DNA of 53,376 bases. Source: DATMBL01 sp050735975. Lineage in GTDB: Bacteria > Desulfobacterota > Binatia > UBA9968. The DNA lies in assembly GCA_050735975.1 (NCBI GenBank), contig JBOHVS010000341.1:1-53376 (forward strand), read 5' to 3'. Both the position numbers and the translations under genes were made by a program. Shown piece by piece: positions 43,594 to 51,145 of the stretch (position 1 is its first letter; each line of letters opens with the position of its first letter). The notes below the pieces were generated by a model. The model worked only from the letters and a program-made list of their open reading frames with translations, was not told where the DNA came from and did not search any database.

Positions 43594-45048
43594 ATGTTCT
43601 ATTCATCGGAGCTTCATCTAATCGAAGTAAGTGGACCTATACTCTCACTCCATGTTATAGAAATGTTGCTGGAAAGCGTGGAGCAAGATCGTCTCCATCG
43701 GCCAGCTGTGGAGACTGCTCTGCGTTCACCAACCGGCAAGAAAGACAAGTCAGAAGCGGCGGCGAGCGGCGCCGCCGAAGTTGAACAAACTCCTCGCTAC
43801 AAGCGTCCTTTCCAGGCATTGCTTCAACTTCGCGCCTTAGAAGCGCTTCGCCACCGTGAATACCGTCTAATCTGGTATGGCCAAATCTTCGCGTCGATGG
43901 GGACGTGGATGGATCAGGTCACCCGCGGTTGGCTGATTTATGAGCTGACGAACTCGGCGCTGCAGCTCGGATTGGTGCGGGGCATTCAGGCGATACCCTT
44001 TCTCTTGTTATCACCCGTGGCCGGGAGTGCCGCCGACCGCTATTCGCGTAAGATGCAGGTCGTGCTCGCTCAAATCGCAAACGGTTTCTTGTATGGCGCA
44101 ACCGCTGCGCTGATCTTTACTGGCGAGATCCAGGCATGGCACGTGTACGTCGCCTCGTTTTTGCTGGCTGTAGTTCAGGTCTTTTTACAACCCGCGCGCG
44201 CGGCCATGATCTCCGATACGGTACCCGACGGTAAGCTGACCAACGCGATCGGACTCAATGCGGTCGTCTTCAACGTCGCGCGCAGTACGGGACCCGCGCT
44301 GGCGGGCCTGCTCATTGCAAAATTCGGCACTGGCGGTGCCTATTTCGTGCAGGCGGTTTTTTTCTTCTTGGCGACTGTCTGGACTATGCAGCTTCAGTCC
44401 GCAAACCGGACTTACCCTGGCTCTCACGGGATCACTGTTCAGCGGGGCACCTTCCGCCAGAGTATCGTTGAAGGATGGAAATTCAGCTGGACGAACGAAG
44501 CCGTACGCACCAGTCTTCTCATCGTGATGTTCGCATCGCTGTTCATCGTCCCGTTCACCACCCTGCTCCCGGTATTCGCGCGCGACATCCTGGGCGTCGG
44601 CGCGAGCGGCCAAGGGCTGCTTCTAGCCGCCATGGGAGTAGGCGCCCTGTGCAGCGCGATCCTCATCGCGTCGGTTGGTGATCAGCTTCCAAGGGGCATG
44701 CTTATGCTGGGCGGAGTAATGATTTACGGGATAATGAACGTGATGTTCGCGGCATCGGTTTGGTTCGGCCTTTCACTGGTGCTGATGGCGGCCGTGGGCT
44801 TCTGTCACGTGCACTCCCATGCCCTCGTGCAAACCGTAATCCAATCCTACTCGCCTGCAGAATTCCGAGGCCGGGCAATCGCAATTTTTCACCTGAGCCA
44901 GGTCGTGATGACGGTAGGAAGCATGCTTTTTGGCGCCCTGTCATCGGTCATAGGCGCCCAGTGGACCGTCGCGGCCATGGGGGCCGTTGGCACGCTGACG
45001 ATGGTCACGGTGCATGTTGCGCTGCCTCGCGCCCGGCTGATCCGGTAA
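43594..45048 (+). CDS. MFS transporter, DHA3/EntS-like exporter (MFS_3)
   Basis: The 484-residue protein has about 12 membrane helices after a polar N-terminal extension of about 85 residues. Signatures are YRLIWYGQIFASMGTWMDQVTRGWLIYELTNS at the first helix and the DRYSRK loop between helices 2 and 3, with QPARAAMISDTVPDGKLTNAIGLNAVVFNVARSTGPALAG in the middle. This is the MFS_3 group of enterobactin-exporter-like efflux pumps. The N-terminal extension is unusual; a later ATG at 43663 may be the real start, and neither has a good ribosome site. Substrate unknown. Confidence 0.85.
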   Translation: MFYSSELHLIEVSGPILSLHVIEMLLESVEQDRLHRPAVETALRSPTGKKDKSEAAASGAAEVEQTPRYKRPFQALLQLRALEALRHREYRLIWYGQIFASMGTWMDQVTRGWLIYELTNSALQLGLVRGIQAIPFLLLSPVAGSAADRYSRKMQVVLAQIANGFLYGATAALIFTGEIQAWHVYVASFLLAVVQVFLQPARAAMISDTVPDGKLTNAIGLNAVVFNVARSTGPALAGLLIAKFGTGGAYFVQAVFFFLATVWTMQLQSANRTYPGSHGITVQRGTFRQSIVEGWKFSWTNEAVRTSLLIVMFASLFIVPFTTLLPVFARDILGVGASGQGLLLAAMGVGALCSAILIASVGDQLPRGMLMLGGVMIYGIMNVMFAASVWFGLSLVLMAAVGFCHVHSHALVQTVIQSYSPAEFRGRAIAIFHLSQVVMTVGSMLFGALSSVIGAQWTVAAMGAVGTLTMVTVHVALPRARLIR

Positions 45049-45075
45049 ATTAGGAGCTGTACGAAAGAATCCTGC

Positions 45076-45234
45076 TCAGTGAATCACGGAGAGAACTGAT
45101 CGTTCCAAGATATTTTTTAAAGCTCTCAGGTCCTGCTCTACCCAACGGCCGTCCCCCGCATATTTCTCATCCGACATGTCAGGGGACCGAAACAGCGTGA
45201 ACATAACCTCGCTGCCCGAACCTGACTCATACAC
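45076..45234 (-). CDS. small unidentified protein or 3' gene fragment
   Basis: A minus-strand frame of about 52 residues reads like real protein: SGSEVMFTLFRSPDMS, then KYAGDGRWVEQDLRALKNILE. An in-frame TAA lies upstream, and the only start near it is GTG 45234 without a ribosome site. It could be a genuine tiny protein or the end of a larger gene now lost. It lies in the 287-bp gap between the MFS and MBL genes. Confidence 0.35.
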   Translation of the reverse strand: MYESGSGSEVMFTLFRSPDMSDEKYAGDGRWVEQDLRALKNILERSVLSVIH

Positions 45235-45335
45235 GCGAATTCGACCTATTTATCAATCCTGTTCGGCGGGCATGTTATTACGCCTGAAGAGCCAGCCTCG
45301 TCCTCCACGTCTTGACTACTATCGTTTCCACCCCA

Positions 45336-46076
45336 TCAGGAGCCACCTTCGGATTTGCTCAAGAGTTCCGTGATCACCGCTGCCAGGTCGAGAACCGCCG
45401 TCCGGCCGTCGCCCCGGAAACTCGAGCCGTGCATTATAGCCAGGGTTCGTGGCTCCAACGCGGCAAGCCGCCGGAGCGTGCTTTCTGTGTAAGGCGTGTA
45501 AGGCGTGTCCTTCGACATCGGTCCCGTGAGGTTAGCGACGATTGCATTTCGAGCACGGCCGACAACTTCGGACTCGGTCACCGGCTCGAGATCGCCCGGC
45601 TGGAAAAAGAGATCGGAACACAAAAGCGTTTTGTCGGCTTCCTCAAAAAAGAGTCCTGCGTCCCAGCAATGCGGCACGTGCGGGGTAGAAAGGAACCGGA
45701 GACGGTGCTCGCCGGTCTGCAGGACTTCCCCATCGGCGAGCGGCCGCGGAGGGCGGTCGGCGAAGTCGTTTATCATGACCATCGCGCCCACCGTGCTGCA
45801 GACCGCCTGGGCGTGCGGCGCAACCTTCAGCCATTCGTTCAGGGCGCCGCACTCGTCGGGCTCGAAGTGGCTGAACCCTATCCAGCGGACCTTTGAGGGA
45901 TCGATAATCGAAGCCACGCCATCAAGAGTGGAGGAAATCATCTTCTTGAAGCCTGTATGCATCAGGAACGGCTCATCGTCCTTGATGAGGAATTGATTGA
46001 ACTGAATTTTGTAATCGGGATGAAACGTCGAAATTCGATAGGTGTCTCGCGCAATTTCGTTCACTTTGCTTTCCAT
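45336..46076 (-). CDS. diiron MBL-fold protein (flavodiiron oxygen-reductase-like, without flavodoxin domain)
   Basis: A 246-residue metallo-beta-lactamase fold protein with the flavodiiron-type motif SHFEPDECG (H70, E72, D74), then TPHVPHCWD (H133, H136), LCSDLFF (D155) and IMHGSSF (His about 214). These fit a diiron site as in flavodiiron NO/O2 reductases, but there is no flavodoxin domain. Its donor must be separate. ATG 46076 is followed directly by KVNEIARDTYRIS, typical of the family start. AAGGAGGAT is found upstream. It is the last intact catabolic-block gene before the cassette array. Confidence 0.85.
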   Translation of the reverse strand: MESKVNEIARDTYRISTFHPDYKIQFNQFLIKDDEPFLMHTGFKKMISSTLDGVASIIDPSKVRWIGFSHFEPDECGALNEWLKVAPHAQAVCSTVGAMVMINDFADRPPRPLADGEVLQTGEHRLRFLSTPHVPHCWDAGLFFEEADKTLLCSDLFFQPGDLEPVTESEVVGRARNAIVANLTGPMSKDTPYTPYTESTLRRLAALEPRTLAIMHGSSFRGDGRTAVLDLAAVITELLSKSEGGS

Positions 46077-46204
46077 GCAATCCTCCTTAACTTAGGCCCG
46101 GCGTAGCGGTCAACGAACGGTAAGGCTGCCGTACCATCCCTCATGATTGCTCCTCTATCGGTTTCTTTGCTCTCCCATTATTCACAGTTTGGGGATAAGC
46201 AACA

Positions 46205-46280
46205 GTCTAACGGACTCTGCGCTCAGGAGCGATGCCGGAGGCAAGTAGGCGGTCGTTTGCACCGCCTTATACGGTTCCCA
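46205..46280. other. possible degenerate attC at the distal array end
   Basis: GTCTAAC (46205-46211), that is GTTAGAC on the minus strand, is preceded on that strand by CTCCTGAGCGCAGAGTCC, wording like the end of an attC. A second box is not clear (CGTATAA near 46275 is possible). If real, it is the last site of the array in this window. Confidence 0.35.
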
Positions 46281-46306
46281 GGATCGGCCTATGCCGGTAT
46301 CGCCAA

Positions 46307-46652
46307 TCACAACCCGTGCTTGCGTGTGAAACCCGTGATCGCTTCGACGTAAGCGTCCGGATGTGTGACATGCGGGATATGCCTGGCCCCAGAGACTGGT
46401 AGCACATGTTGGTTTCGGCCATCCGCAGAACCAGGCAATTGGGGGATCCCACTCGACAATCTCTTCGACCGTGTACTCACCATCGTCGTAGTCTATCCGC
46501 CACTTGGTCCCGCCGCCGCCACGTCCTTCTGTGAGAATTCGAAACGTCGCAGCACTCCGATTCCAGATTGCTGCCGAGCCGATATCGGCGACAACCGCCC
46601 ATACAATGGGGAGATCTGCGCTGATAACGATGTGTTGCGAAACTATCCTCAT
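46307..46652 (-). pseudogene. chimeric cassette remnant: SRPBCC N-terminal part joined to alpha/beta hydrolase C-terminal part
   Basis: ATG 46652 starts an SRPBCC (polyketide-cyclase-like) domain: HIVISADLPIVWAVVADIG, WRIDYDDGEYTVEEIVEWDPP. Near 46440 the similarity ends. In another frame the sequence continues as the end of an alpha/beta hydrolase (SGARHIPHVTHPDAYVEAI, stop TGA at 46309-46307), including the GxxHxPHxxHP His motif. So two unrelated gene ends were joined by deletion or recombination. The start lies 14 nt after the attC box at 46667. Neither protein can function. Confidence 0.6.
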
Positions 46653-46666
46653 CGGTAGAACTGGCC

Positions 46667-46730
46667 GCCCAACGCCTGAGTTGAGCCGCGCGATCGGTCT
46701 GCCGCAGGTCTCAGCGATAGCCGGTTACGT
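46667..46730. other. integron attC site (SDR cassette)
   Basis: On the minus strand the site runs from ACGTAAC (46730-46724) to GTTGGGC (46673-46667). The interior CGCTGAG/CTCAGGCG words can pair. The first box is degenerate, the crossover box fits GTTRRRY. The last codons of the SDR gene lie inside it. Confidence 0.6.
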
Positions 46731-47622
46731 CGGCGGCTTTGCCTGCGTCTTGAACTTCCATCATGTACCTCCAGGCATCGGGCTGGTTGCCGTCGAGGTC
46801 GGTGAAGCCGTAGATCTTCGCCAGCTGTCCGCTGGACAGCGACTTTCCGTTCCAGCGCGACACGTTGGGATCTTGCGCAAGCGCCGCTACGGCCCGGCCG
46901 ACGAACGCTGGACTCTCGGAAATAGCGAAGTGGGGCGAGCGCGTTATCGCATTACGCCAGTTGTCTTCGGTAACGCCATAAGCCTCGAGCATAGCCTCTG
47001 ATCGCAGCCAACCCGGAGTGAGTGACACCGCTGTCGCGCTGTAGGGGCGCAACTCGTGCGCCAGCGCGAACGCCATTCGATTTACTGACGCCTTGGCCAG
47101 GTCGTAGAAAAAGGAAACCCGGTAGTTGGTCGCGTTGTATTCATCAGTTCCGTCAGTCACCTCGACAACCAGTCCGCCTGGCGTCTTGATGAGCAGCGGT
47201 ATCGCGAAGTGGCTGGTGATGGCGTGTGTGTCCACGGCCAGACGCAGGGTGTGCAGTCCAAAATCCAAAGAGGATTCCCAGACTGACTTATTCCACTCCA
47301 TCTTGGTGGCTCCCCAGATATCGTTCACGAGAACGTGCAGGCCGCCCTGTTCGTCCTTGATTCGACTCACCAGCGCGCGCACCTCGTCGGGCACGAGATG
47401 GTCTACTTGGACCGCGATCCCGCGGCCGCCGGCCTTATCCACGAGAGCTGCGGTTTCTTCGATCGTCTCCGGGCGGTTCATTTCCGATCGCTTGGAACGG
47501 GTCGTTCTCCCGGTGACGTAGACGGTCGCTCCGGCGGCACCTAATTGCACGGCTATCCCTCGTCCCGCTCCTCGGGTCGCTCAGGCGACCAATGCAACCT
47601 TGCCTGCCAGCGATGTCTTCAT
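46711..47622 (-). pseudogene. short-chain dehydrogenase/reductase with in-frame stop in the nucleotide-binding motif
   Basis: From ATG 47622 the protein reads KTSLAGKVALVA and then meets TGA (47583-47581). The same frame continues ATRGAGRGIAVQLGAAGATVYVTG and stays open to 46711, with the catalytic YxxxK as YDLAK. The TGA replaces the first Gly of the TGxxxGxG-type motif, a single change from GGA. Without that point it would be an intact SDR of about 300 residues similar to DHRS1-type enzymes. Other genes here use TGA as stop, so recoding is unlikely. It is a cassette gene ending in an attC. Confidence 0.75.
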
Positions 47623-47629
47623 GGTCTGT

Positions 47630-47668
47630 CCCCTATTGGCGACCGTCGGCTTCATCGGCTTGTTAGGC
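47630..47668. other. half attC-like site between two cassettes
   Basis: GCCTAAC on the minus strand (47668-47662) is followed by AAGCCGATGAAGCCGACGG, the typical beginning of many attC sites. No second half with GTTRRRY is seen before the SDR start codon at 47622. The site seems truncated, which would fuse the two cassettes. Confidence 0.45.
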
Positions 47669-48134
47669 GGCTCCTCTCTTTGAGCGACAGGCATTGCTTG
47701 GCGGTCAAGACCGGTTCCGCCCGCAGGGTCTGTATGAAGCCTACGGCACCGAAGGCGATCTCGCTCGAGTCGGGCCAGTTCAGGCGGATCCTCCAACTGT
47801 AGTAGGGGCGATCGAGGTACACCTTCTGATCTCGGATCAGTTCACGCTCGACATTGGCGATCGACGCCGGATGCAACGAGACTTGAAAACCCGAGCGCCC
47901 CCAGTCGATGTCGATCTTCGGATCAGTGACCCCATGGAAGACGAGAGTTGCCGGTGCCACCCGAAACTGTCCCCCTCCGCCGACGCTGCAGATCCACTCC
48001 ACAATGAAATCGAGGTCGAGTGCGAGCTCGCTGGTCCAGTCCCCATCGTCCGGGTCGCCGGCGCGGAGTTCGACCCCCCAGATGTGACAGTCGTGCCAAG
48101 AGAGGCGATCGAAGTCCGATTCCGTGTAAGTCAT
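47652..48134 (-). CDS. cassette-encoded hypothetical protein
   Basis: About 160 residues, beta-rich: LSWHDCHIWGVELRAGD near the N terminus, DLDFIVEWIC and FRVAPATLVFHGVTD in the middle, and YYSWRIRLNW near the end. I have an impression of similar soil-cassette proteins but know no function. ATG 48134 begins the protein; the longer frame to 48188 reads out of the attC. The gene runs through the first attC box at its 3' end and stops at TGA 47654-47652, so its last residues are attC-encoded. It is one of the few undamaged cassette genes. Confidence 0.7.
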   Translation of the reverse strand: MTYTESDFDRLSWHDCHIWGVELRAGDPDDGDWTSELALDLDFIVEWICSVGGGGQFRVAPATLVFHGVTDPKIDIDWGRSGFQVSLHPASIANVERELIRDQKVYLDRPYYSWRIRLNWPDSSEIAFGAVGFIQTLRAEPVLTAKQCLSLKERSRLTSR

Positions 48135-48143
48135 GGTTTGTCC

Positions 48144-48202
48144 GCCTACGTTATGGGTGAGAGGCGCGGTCTGCCGCGACCGTCTCAACCCAATGGTTAG
48201 CC
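48144..48202. other. integron attC site (DUF2442/DUF4160 cassette)
   Basis: The palindrome runs from GCCTACG (48144-48150) to GTTAGCC (48196-48202) on the plus strand. The inner GGGTGAGAGG and GTCTCAACCC words pair with extra unpaired bases, as attC sites do. It closely resembles the site at 50871-50932. The crossover box in array orientation (CGTAGGC) departs from GTTRRRY and may be inactive. Confidence 0.75.
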
Positions 48203-48253
48203 GGTCTTATTCCCAAGGGCGCGATTTTCTGGAGCTCCTCCCGCGCACGTGCC

Positions 48254-48468
48254 CTAATCCCAGTCGGCGAGAAGCTCCTGCTGATGAAGCGTCGCCCACT
48301 CGATCACAAGACCTGTTACGCGAGGCGGCAACCGTCCAGAAAACACTGCCAGAGTGCGAATATCGACAGCGCAAGGTCACCGCCATACTCCGCATGAAAG
48401 TGCGGCGGGTTGTGATCGTCGAAGAACATCTTGATCACAATGCCGAAGAAACGGCTGATCTCAGGCAT
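48254..48468 (-). pseudogene. DUF4160 protein, frameshifted (module 1)
   Basis: ATG 48468 overlaps the end of the DUF2442 gene by 8 bp. The sequence reads PEISRFFGIVIKMFFDDHN then PPHFHAEYGGDLAL, typical DUF4160, then loses frame near 48363. The expected second half (DIRTLAVFSGRLPPRV, then LVIEWATLHQQELLADWD) continues in the next frame to TAG 48256-48254. One base is missing. The frame as it stands ends at TAA after about 50 residues. DUF4160/DUF2442 pairs have been regarded as toxin-antitoxin-like; that is from memory, not tested here. Confidence 0.75.
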
Positions 48469-48745
48469 GGGTGGGCTGGTCGCGTAGTGCGGGAAAAATG
48501 TCTTCCGGTTTCTTGCCGGTTACCTTGAGGTAGAGCGCATCCGGGCATAGATCAAACTGCTCGCCCCAGACCAGTTCACCGGACGAACCGATACGAACCT
48601 GCTCGAAGACGAGCGGGTCGCGCCATAGGGCGAAAACGCCTTTGCCGACCGCCTCAGAGAGGTCCACAGTTCCAGACACCCCGTCGTCAAATTCCAGCTC
48701 CAAGTGGTAGTCCGGGAAAACTTTGACCTTACAAATCCTTCTCAT
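48461..48745 (-). CDS. DUF2442 protein (module 1, intact partner)
   Basis: About 94 residues: RRICKVKVFPDYHLELEFDDG, GTVDLSEAVGKGVFALWRDP, FEQVRIGSSGELVWGEQFDLCPDALYLKVTG. This is the full DUF2442 fold, a small protein related in look to HicB/NE0471-type antitoxins. The frame is open to 48829, but ATG 48745 has GGAGGAA about 8 nt upstream and starts the domain. It precedes the broken DUF4160 gene. Within the array it is an undamaged gene. Confidence 0.85.
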   Translation of the reverse strand: MRRICKVKVFPDYHLELEFDDGVSGTVDLSEAVGKGVFALWRDPLVFEQVRIGSSGELVWGEQFDLCPDALYLKVTGKKPEDIFPALRDQPTHA

Positions 48746-48823
48746 GTCTATAATTCCTCCACACTTCCCAATTCTACCAGGAATGAAGGTGGCCAGAAAG
48801 GACTCCAATGTGATGGCGATGAC

Positions 48824-48886
48824 GGCCAACGCTCCGGCTGAGCCGCGCGAGATTTGCGAGCGTGGGACTCAAACCGGTTGTTAGGC
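48824..48886. other. integron attC site (SUMF1 cassette)
   Basis: On the minus strand GCCTAAC (48886-48880) and GTTGGCC (48830-48824) bound a 63-bp imperfect palindrome. CCGGCTGAG near one end pairs with CTCAAACCGG near the other. Both boxes fit the RYYYAAC/GTTRRRY consensus. Confidence 0.85.
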
Positions 48887-48948
48887 AACGATAGGACACT
48901 TTCAAGTCATGCGTTTTGGCAGTCGCAAAAAAAACCAAGGGAAAGGGG

Positions 48949-49811
48949 TTATTCAATGTCCCGGGCAAGACGAAAACCAATGCCGTGTCTGCGCATGTCG
49001 GTGCTGCTCCTCCGGAACGATGACCGCAAGAAATCCGGTTCGCGTACCCACGAACCGCCCCGAAGCACGCGTCGAGAACAGTCGCCTCCCTTTTCTTTGC
49101 CCCACACCCTCTCATTATCGGGTGCGCCTTCGTAGCTCTCGTGCCAGCAGTCCGCGACCCACTCCCATACGTTACCCGCCGTGTCGTACAACCCAAACAG
49201 GTTCGGCTTGAAGGATCCCACCGGCGCAGCCTGCTCGAAATCCCATTGACTCCCGGATTCAGCACAGTTCGCCATTCCATTGATTAAATCATTCCCCCAC
49301 CAATAGGCAGTCTCGGTTCCTGCGCGTGCGACATACTCCCATTCGGCCTCACTAGGCAACCGATAGCGCTTGCCCGTTTGCTCCGACAACCATGCGGCAT
49401 AATTGCGCGCGTCTTGCCATGAAACATAGATGACCGGCCGCCGGCCCCAACCCCAACCACGGTCGTTCGGCAACTTACCGCTGTGGCTTTCGCAAACTCG
49501 TCGTATTGCTCAAAAGTGATTTCGTACCGACTTATGGCGAATTGTTTCTGGACATGCGCTTCGCGAACCGGCTGTTCATTTTTCGTACCGGCAGCCTGGA
49601 TGTCGCCCATGCGGAACTTGCCCGCGGGAATCACAACCATCTCCGGACCCTCACGTCCGTTTTTGAGCCGGTCACGAAATACTTCTCCGGGTCTCAAACC
49701 AGCCTGCGCTGTCCAGGAAACGGATAGCGTTTGTACAAACCTTCTCTCCTGCTCGCTAACCAGCAGGACGCCTGCCACAGGAAAAATGATCAAGACTTTG
49801 CCCGCCAGCAT
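48949..49811 (-). pseudogene. formylglycine-generating-enzyme (SUMF1)-like protein, frameshifted
   Basis: ATG 49811 begins with a signal-like helix (LAGKVLIIFPVAGVLLV) and then MVVIPAGKFRMGD and ISRYEITFEQYDEFAKAT, the start of a SUMF1/FGE domain. Near 49480 the frame is lost. In the next frame KLPNDRGWGWGRRPVIYVSW continues through GNVWEWVADCW, VLRGGSWV and GIGFRLARD to the stop at 48949. A single missing base explains it. Without it, this would be a secreted SUMF1-like protein of about 287 residues. True FGEs also need active-site cysteines, not verified here. Confidence 0.75.
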
Positions 49812-49901
49812 CTGACTTGACCTCTCTCTATTACAGCATGGCCTTTCATAGTCCGTGTCTTCACAGGGCTTCAGCACCGAAGCGGGAACGCTTCATGGTG
49901 T

Positions 49902-49962
49902 GCCTAACGCTTAGGATGAGCGACGTGTTCTCCGCCGCGTTCGCTCCATCCTTTTGTTATGC
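49902..49962. other. integron attC site (DUF4160/DUF2442 cassette, module 2)
   Basis: GCATAAC and GTTAGGC on the minus strand (49962-49956 and 49908-49902) bound a 61-bp palindrome in which GGATGAGCGA pairs with TCGCTCCATCC, with one extra base. It is one of the clearest attC sites in the window. The DUF2442 gene reads into it. Confidence 0.88.
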
Positions 49963-50210
49963 CTCTTCTTTGTTGACTCACGCGCAGCGTACAAAGCTTC
50001 AGGAGCTATATCGACCCCATTCGGCCAAGCGAGTGTTCCTCCTTCGATGAAGAACTTCTTAAAAAGCTTCTGATCCTTGAGAGGTTCAAAGACCGGACCC
50101 TTGAACCATTGAGAAACATCAATGTACTTCTCAGTTCCGTCGTCAAAACGAGTTGAAATGATAAATCCGGTTATATGACGTGCTCCGACCACTTGTGGCA
50201 GATAGCTCAT
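49911..50210 (-). CDS. DUF2442 protein (module 2, intact partner)
   Basis: About 99 residues: ARHITGFIISTRFDDGTEKYI and DVSQWFKGPVFEPLKD, then FKKFFIEGGTLAWPNGVDIAPEALY, the DUF2442 layout. The last residues (KRHNKRMERTRRRTRRSS) are strongly basic and are encoded by the attC itself, so the real domain ends near residue 82. ATG 50210 is 4 nt after the stop of the upstream DUF4160 frame. The gene is intact, unlike its partner. Gene order (DUF4160 first) is the reverse of module 1. Confidence 0.8.
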   Translation of the reverse strand: MSYLPQVVGARHITGFIISTRFDDGTEKYIDVSQWFKGPVFEPLKDQKLFKKFFIEGGTLAWPNGVDIAPEALYAARESTKKRHNKRMERTRRRTRRSS

Positions 50211-50214
50211 AAAA

Positions 50215-50476
50215 TTACTCCAACGGTTTAATTCGATTGAGTGGACGTCCCTTCTCAATGTTCCTCCAATTTATCATGAGTTCGAGTTCGGTGACGACGA
50301 GCCCAATCACGCACCAGTTTCCGCGCTGTCCGGGAGGAAATGGCTCCGGCAAGAAGCTAGCCGTCAAAATTGAGCGTGGCCTTCTCGCCCTGAAATTCTA
50401 CATGAAAATGTGGAGGATTATGATCTCCGAAATACATTCGGATAATGATCCCGAAGAACGTTGAAATGATCGGCAT
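50215..50476 (-). pseudogene. DUF4160 protein with stop codon and frameshift (module 2)
   Basis: ATG 50476 starts PIISTFFGIIIRMYF and GDHNPPHFHVEFQGEKATLNFDG, then TAG (50359-50357) stops it at codon 40. The same frame continues LLAGAISSRTARKLVRDWARRH. A one-base insertion then shifts the tail, TELMINWRNIEKGRPL and NRIKPLE, into the next frame, ending at TAA 50217-50215. Both damages are needed to explain the full-length domain, so this copy is degenerate twice. The DUF2442 partner 4 nt downstream is intact. Confidence 0.75.
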
Positions 50477-50506
50477 GGCTGTCTTTTAGCAGATTTGGGT
50501 ATTCGG

Positions 50507-50591
50507 GCATAACGACTAAGTTGAGCGGCTGAGCTATGACCGCCACCGCAGCCTCGCTGGTTCTCGGTCCGCTCGAACGCGTCGGTTAGAC
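50507..50591. other. integron attC site (zinc-ribbon membrane protein cassette)
   Basis: GTCTAAC (50591-50585) and GTTATGC (50513-50507) on the minus strand bound an 85-bp palindrome with pairing words GAGCGG and CCGCTC. The stop codon of the zinc-ribbon gene lies in the first box. The crossover box deviates at one position. Confidence 0.75.
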
Positions 50592-50861
50592 GTCACGCCC
50601 CACCACAGGCACCGCGTGAATGTATAACCCAATTGCCGCGGCACCGCCTAGCGCGATGGCGATAGACCCAACCGACAAAGAGCTCGAAACGTGCGCAATG
50701 ACGGCCCCGACCGCAATTGGCAGAACAACAATGAGCATCGCCATTCGTGAAACCGAGACACGCTTACCGCAAGCCAAACAAGAACGCGTGAAGCGCGGTC
50801 CGGTCTTGAGCTTGTCCCAAACGCTCATTGATGGGCGGTGGCAATAAGGGCAGGCAACCAT
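50586..50861 (-). CDS. small zinc-ribbon membrane protein (cassette)
   Basis: The 91-residue protein begins CPYCHRP and has CLACGKR at about residue 30, so two CxxC pairs that could bind zinc. Two hydrophobic helices follow (AMLIVVLPIAVGAVIA and IAIALGGAAAIGLYIHAV). The architecture is a short ribbon plus membrane anchor, function unknown. The stop TAA lies inside the attC box GTCTAAC. The frame is undamaged. ATG/GTG choice at 50861 is by frame only. Confidence 0.75.
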   Translation of the reverse strand: MVACPYCHRPSMSVWDKLKTGPRFTRSCLACGKRVSVSRMAMLIVVLPIAVGAVIAHVSSSLSVGSIAIALGGAAAIGLYIHAVPVVGRDV

Positions 50862-50870
50862 TGATGTGAC

Positions 50871-50932
50871 GTCTAACGTTTTGGGTGAGAGGCGCGTTTC
50901 TCAGCGCCCCCCTCTCAACCCAAGGGTTAGCC
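50871..50932. other. integron attC site (DUF4258/DUF2283 cassette)
   Basis: GTCTAAC (50871-50877) and GTTAGCC (50926-50932) on the plus strand bound a 62-bp palindrome; TTGGGTGAGAGG pairs with CCTCTCAACCCAA around a central GCGCG/CAGCGC loop. Of all the sites here it is closest to textbook form. The DUF2283 stop lies in its outer box. Confidence 0.9.
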
Positions 50933-51145
50933 TGGGTTCATCTGAATGATCGCCGGTAGCTTATTGAGCGTGAGCTTTTTGAGGTCAACCTTTCGGCTCG
51001 CATTATCGATGTCGATACCCACCAAGTTACCAGCAGCATCGTAATCGAGCACTATGCCCTTCGAGATCTCTCGGCTTTCGACGCTGGGCCGCTCAGAAAG
51101 GTCGATATAAAGCGAGTCTGTGTCGGCATAATAATTGAGCTTCAT
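50927..51145 (-). CDS. DUF2283 protein (intact partner)
   Basis: The 72-residue protein is a typical DUF2283: NYYADTDSLYIDLSERPS, SREISKGIVLDYDAAGNLVGIDI. Its ATG overlaps the end of the upstream DUF4258 frame in ATGA. Its stop TAA is inside the attC box. DUF4258/DUF2283 are often neighbours and have been considered toxin-antitoxin-like; this is recall and not tested. The frame is undamaged. Confidence 0.85.
   Translation of the reverse strand: MKLNYYADTDSLYIDLSERPSVESREISKGIVLDYDAAGNLVGIDIDNASRKVDLKKLTLNKLPAIIQMNPG

Noticed and set aside
47581..47583. Recoding of UGA as glycine
   Set aside because: TGA is the normal stop of other genes in the window, for example the bicupin ending at 16916, so a nonsense mutation is simpler.
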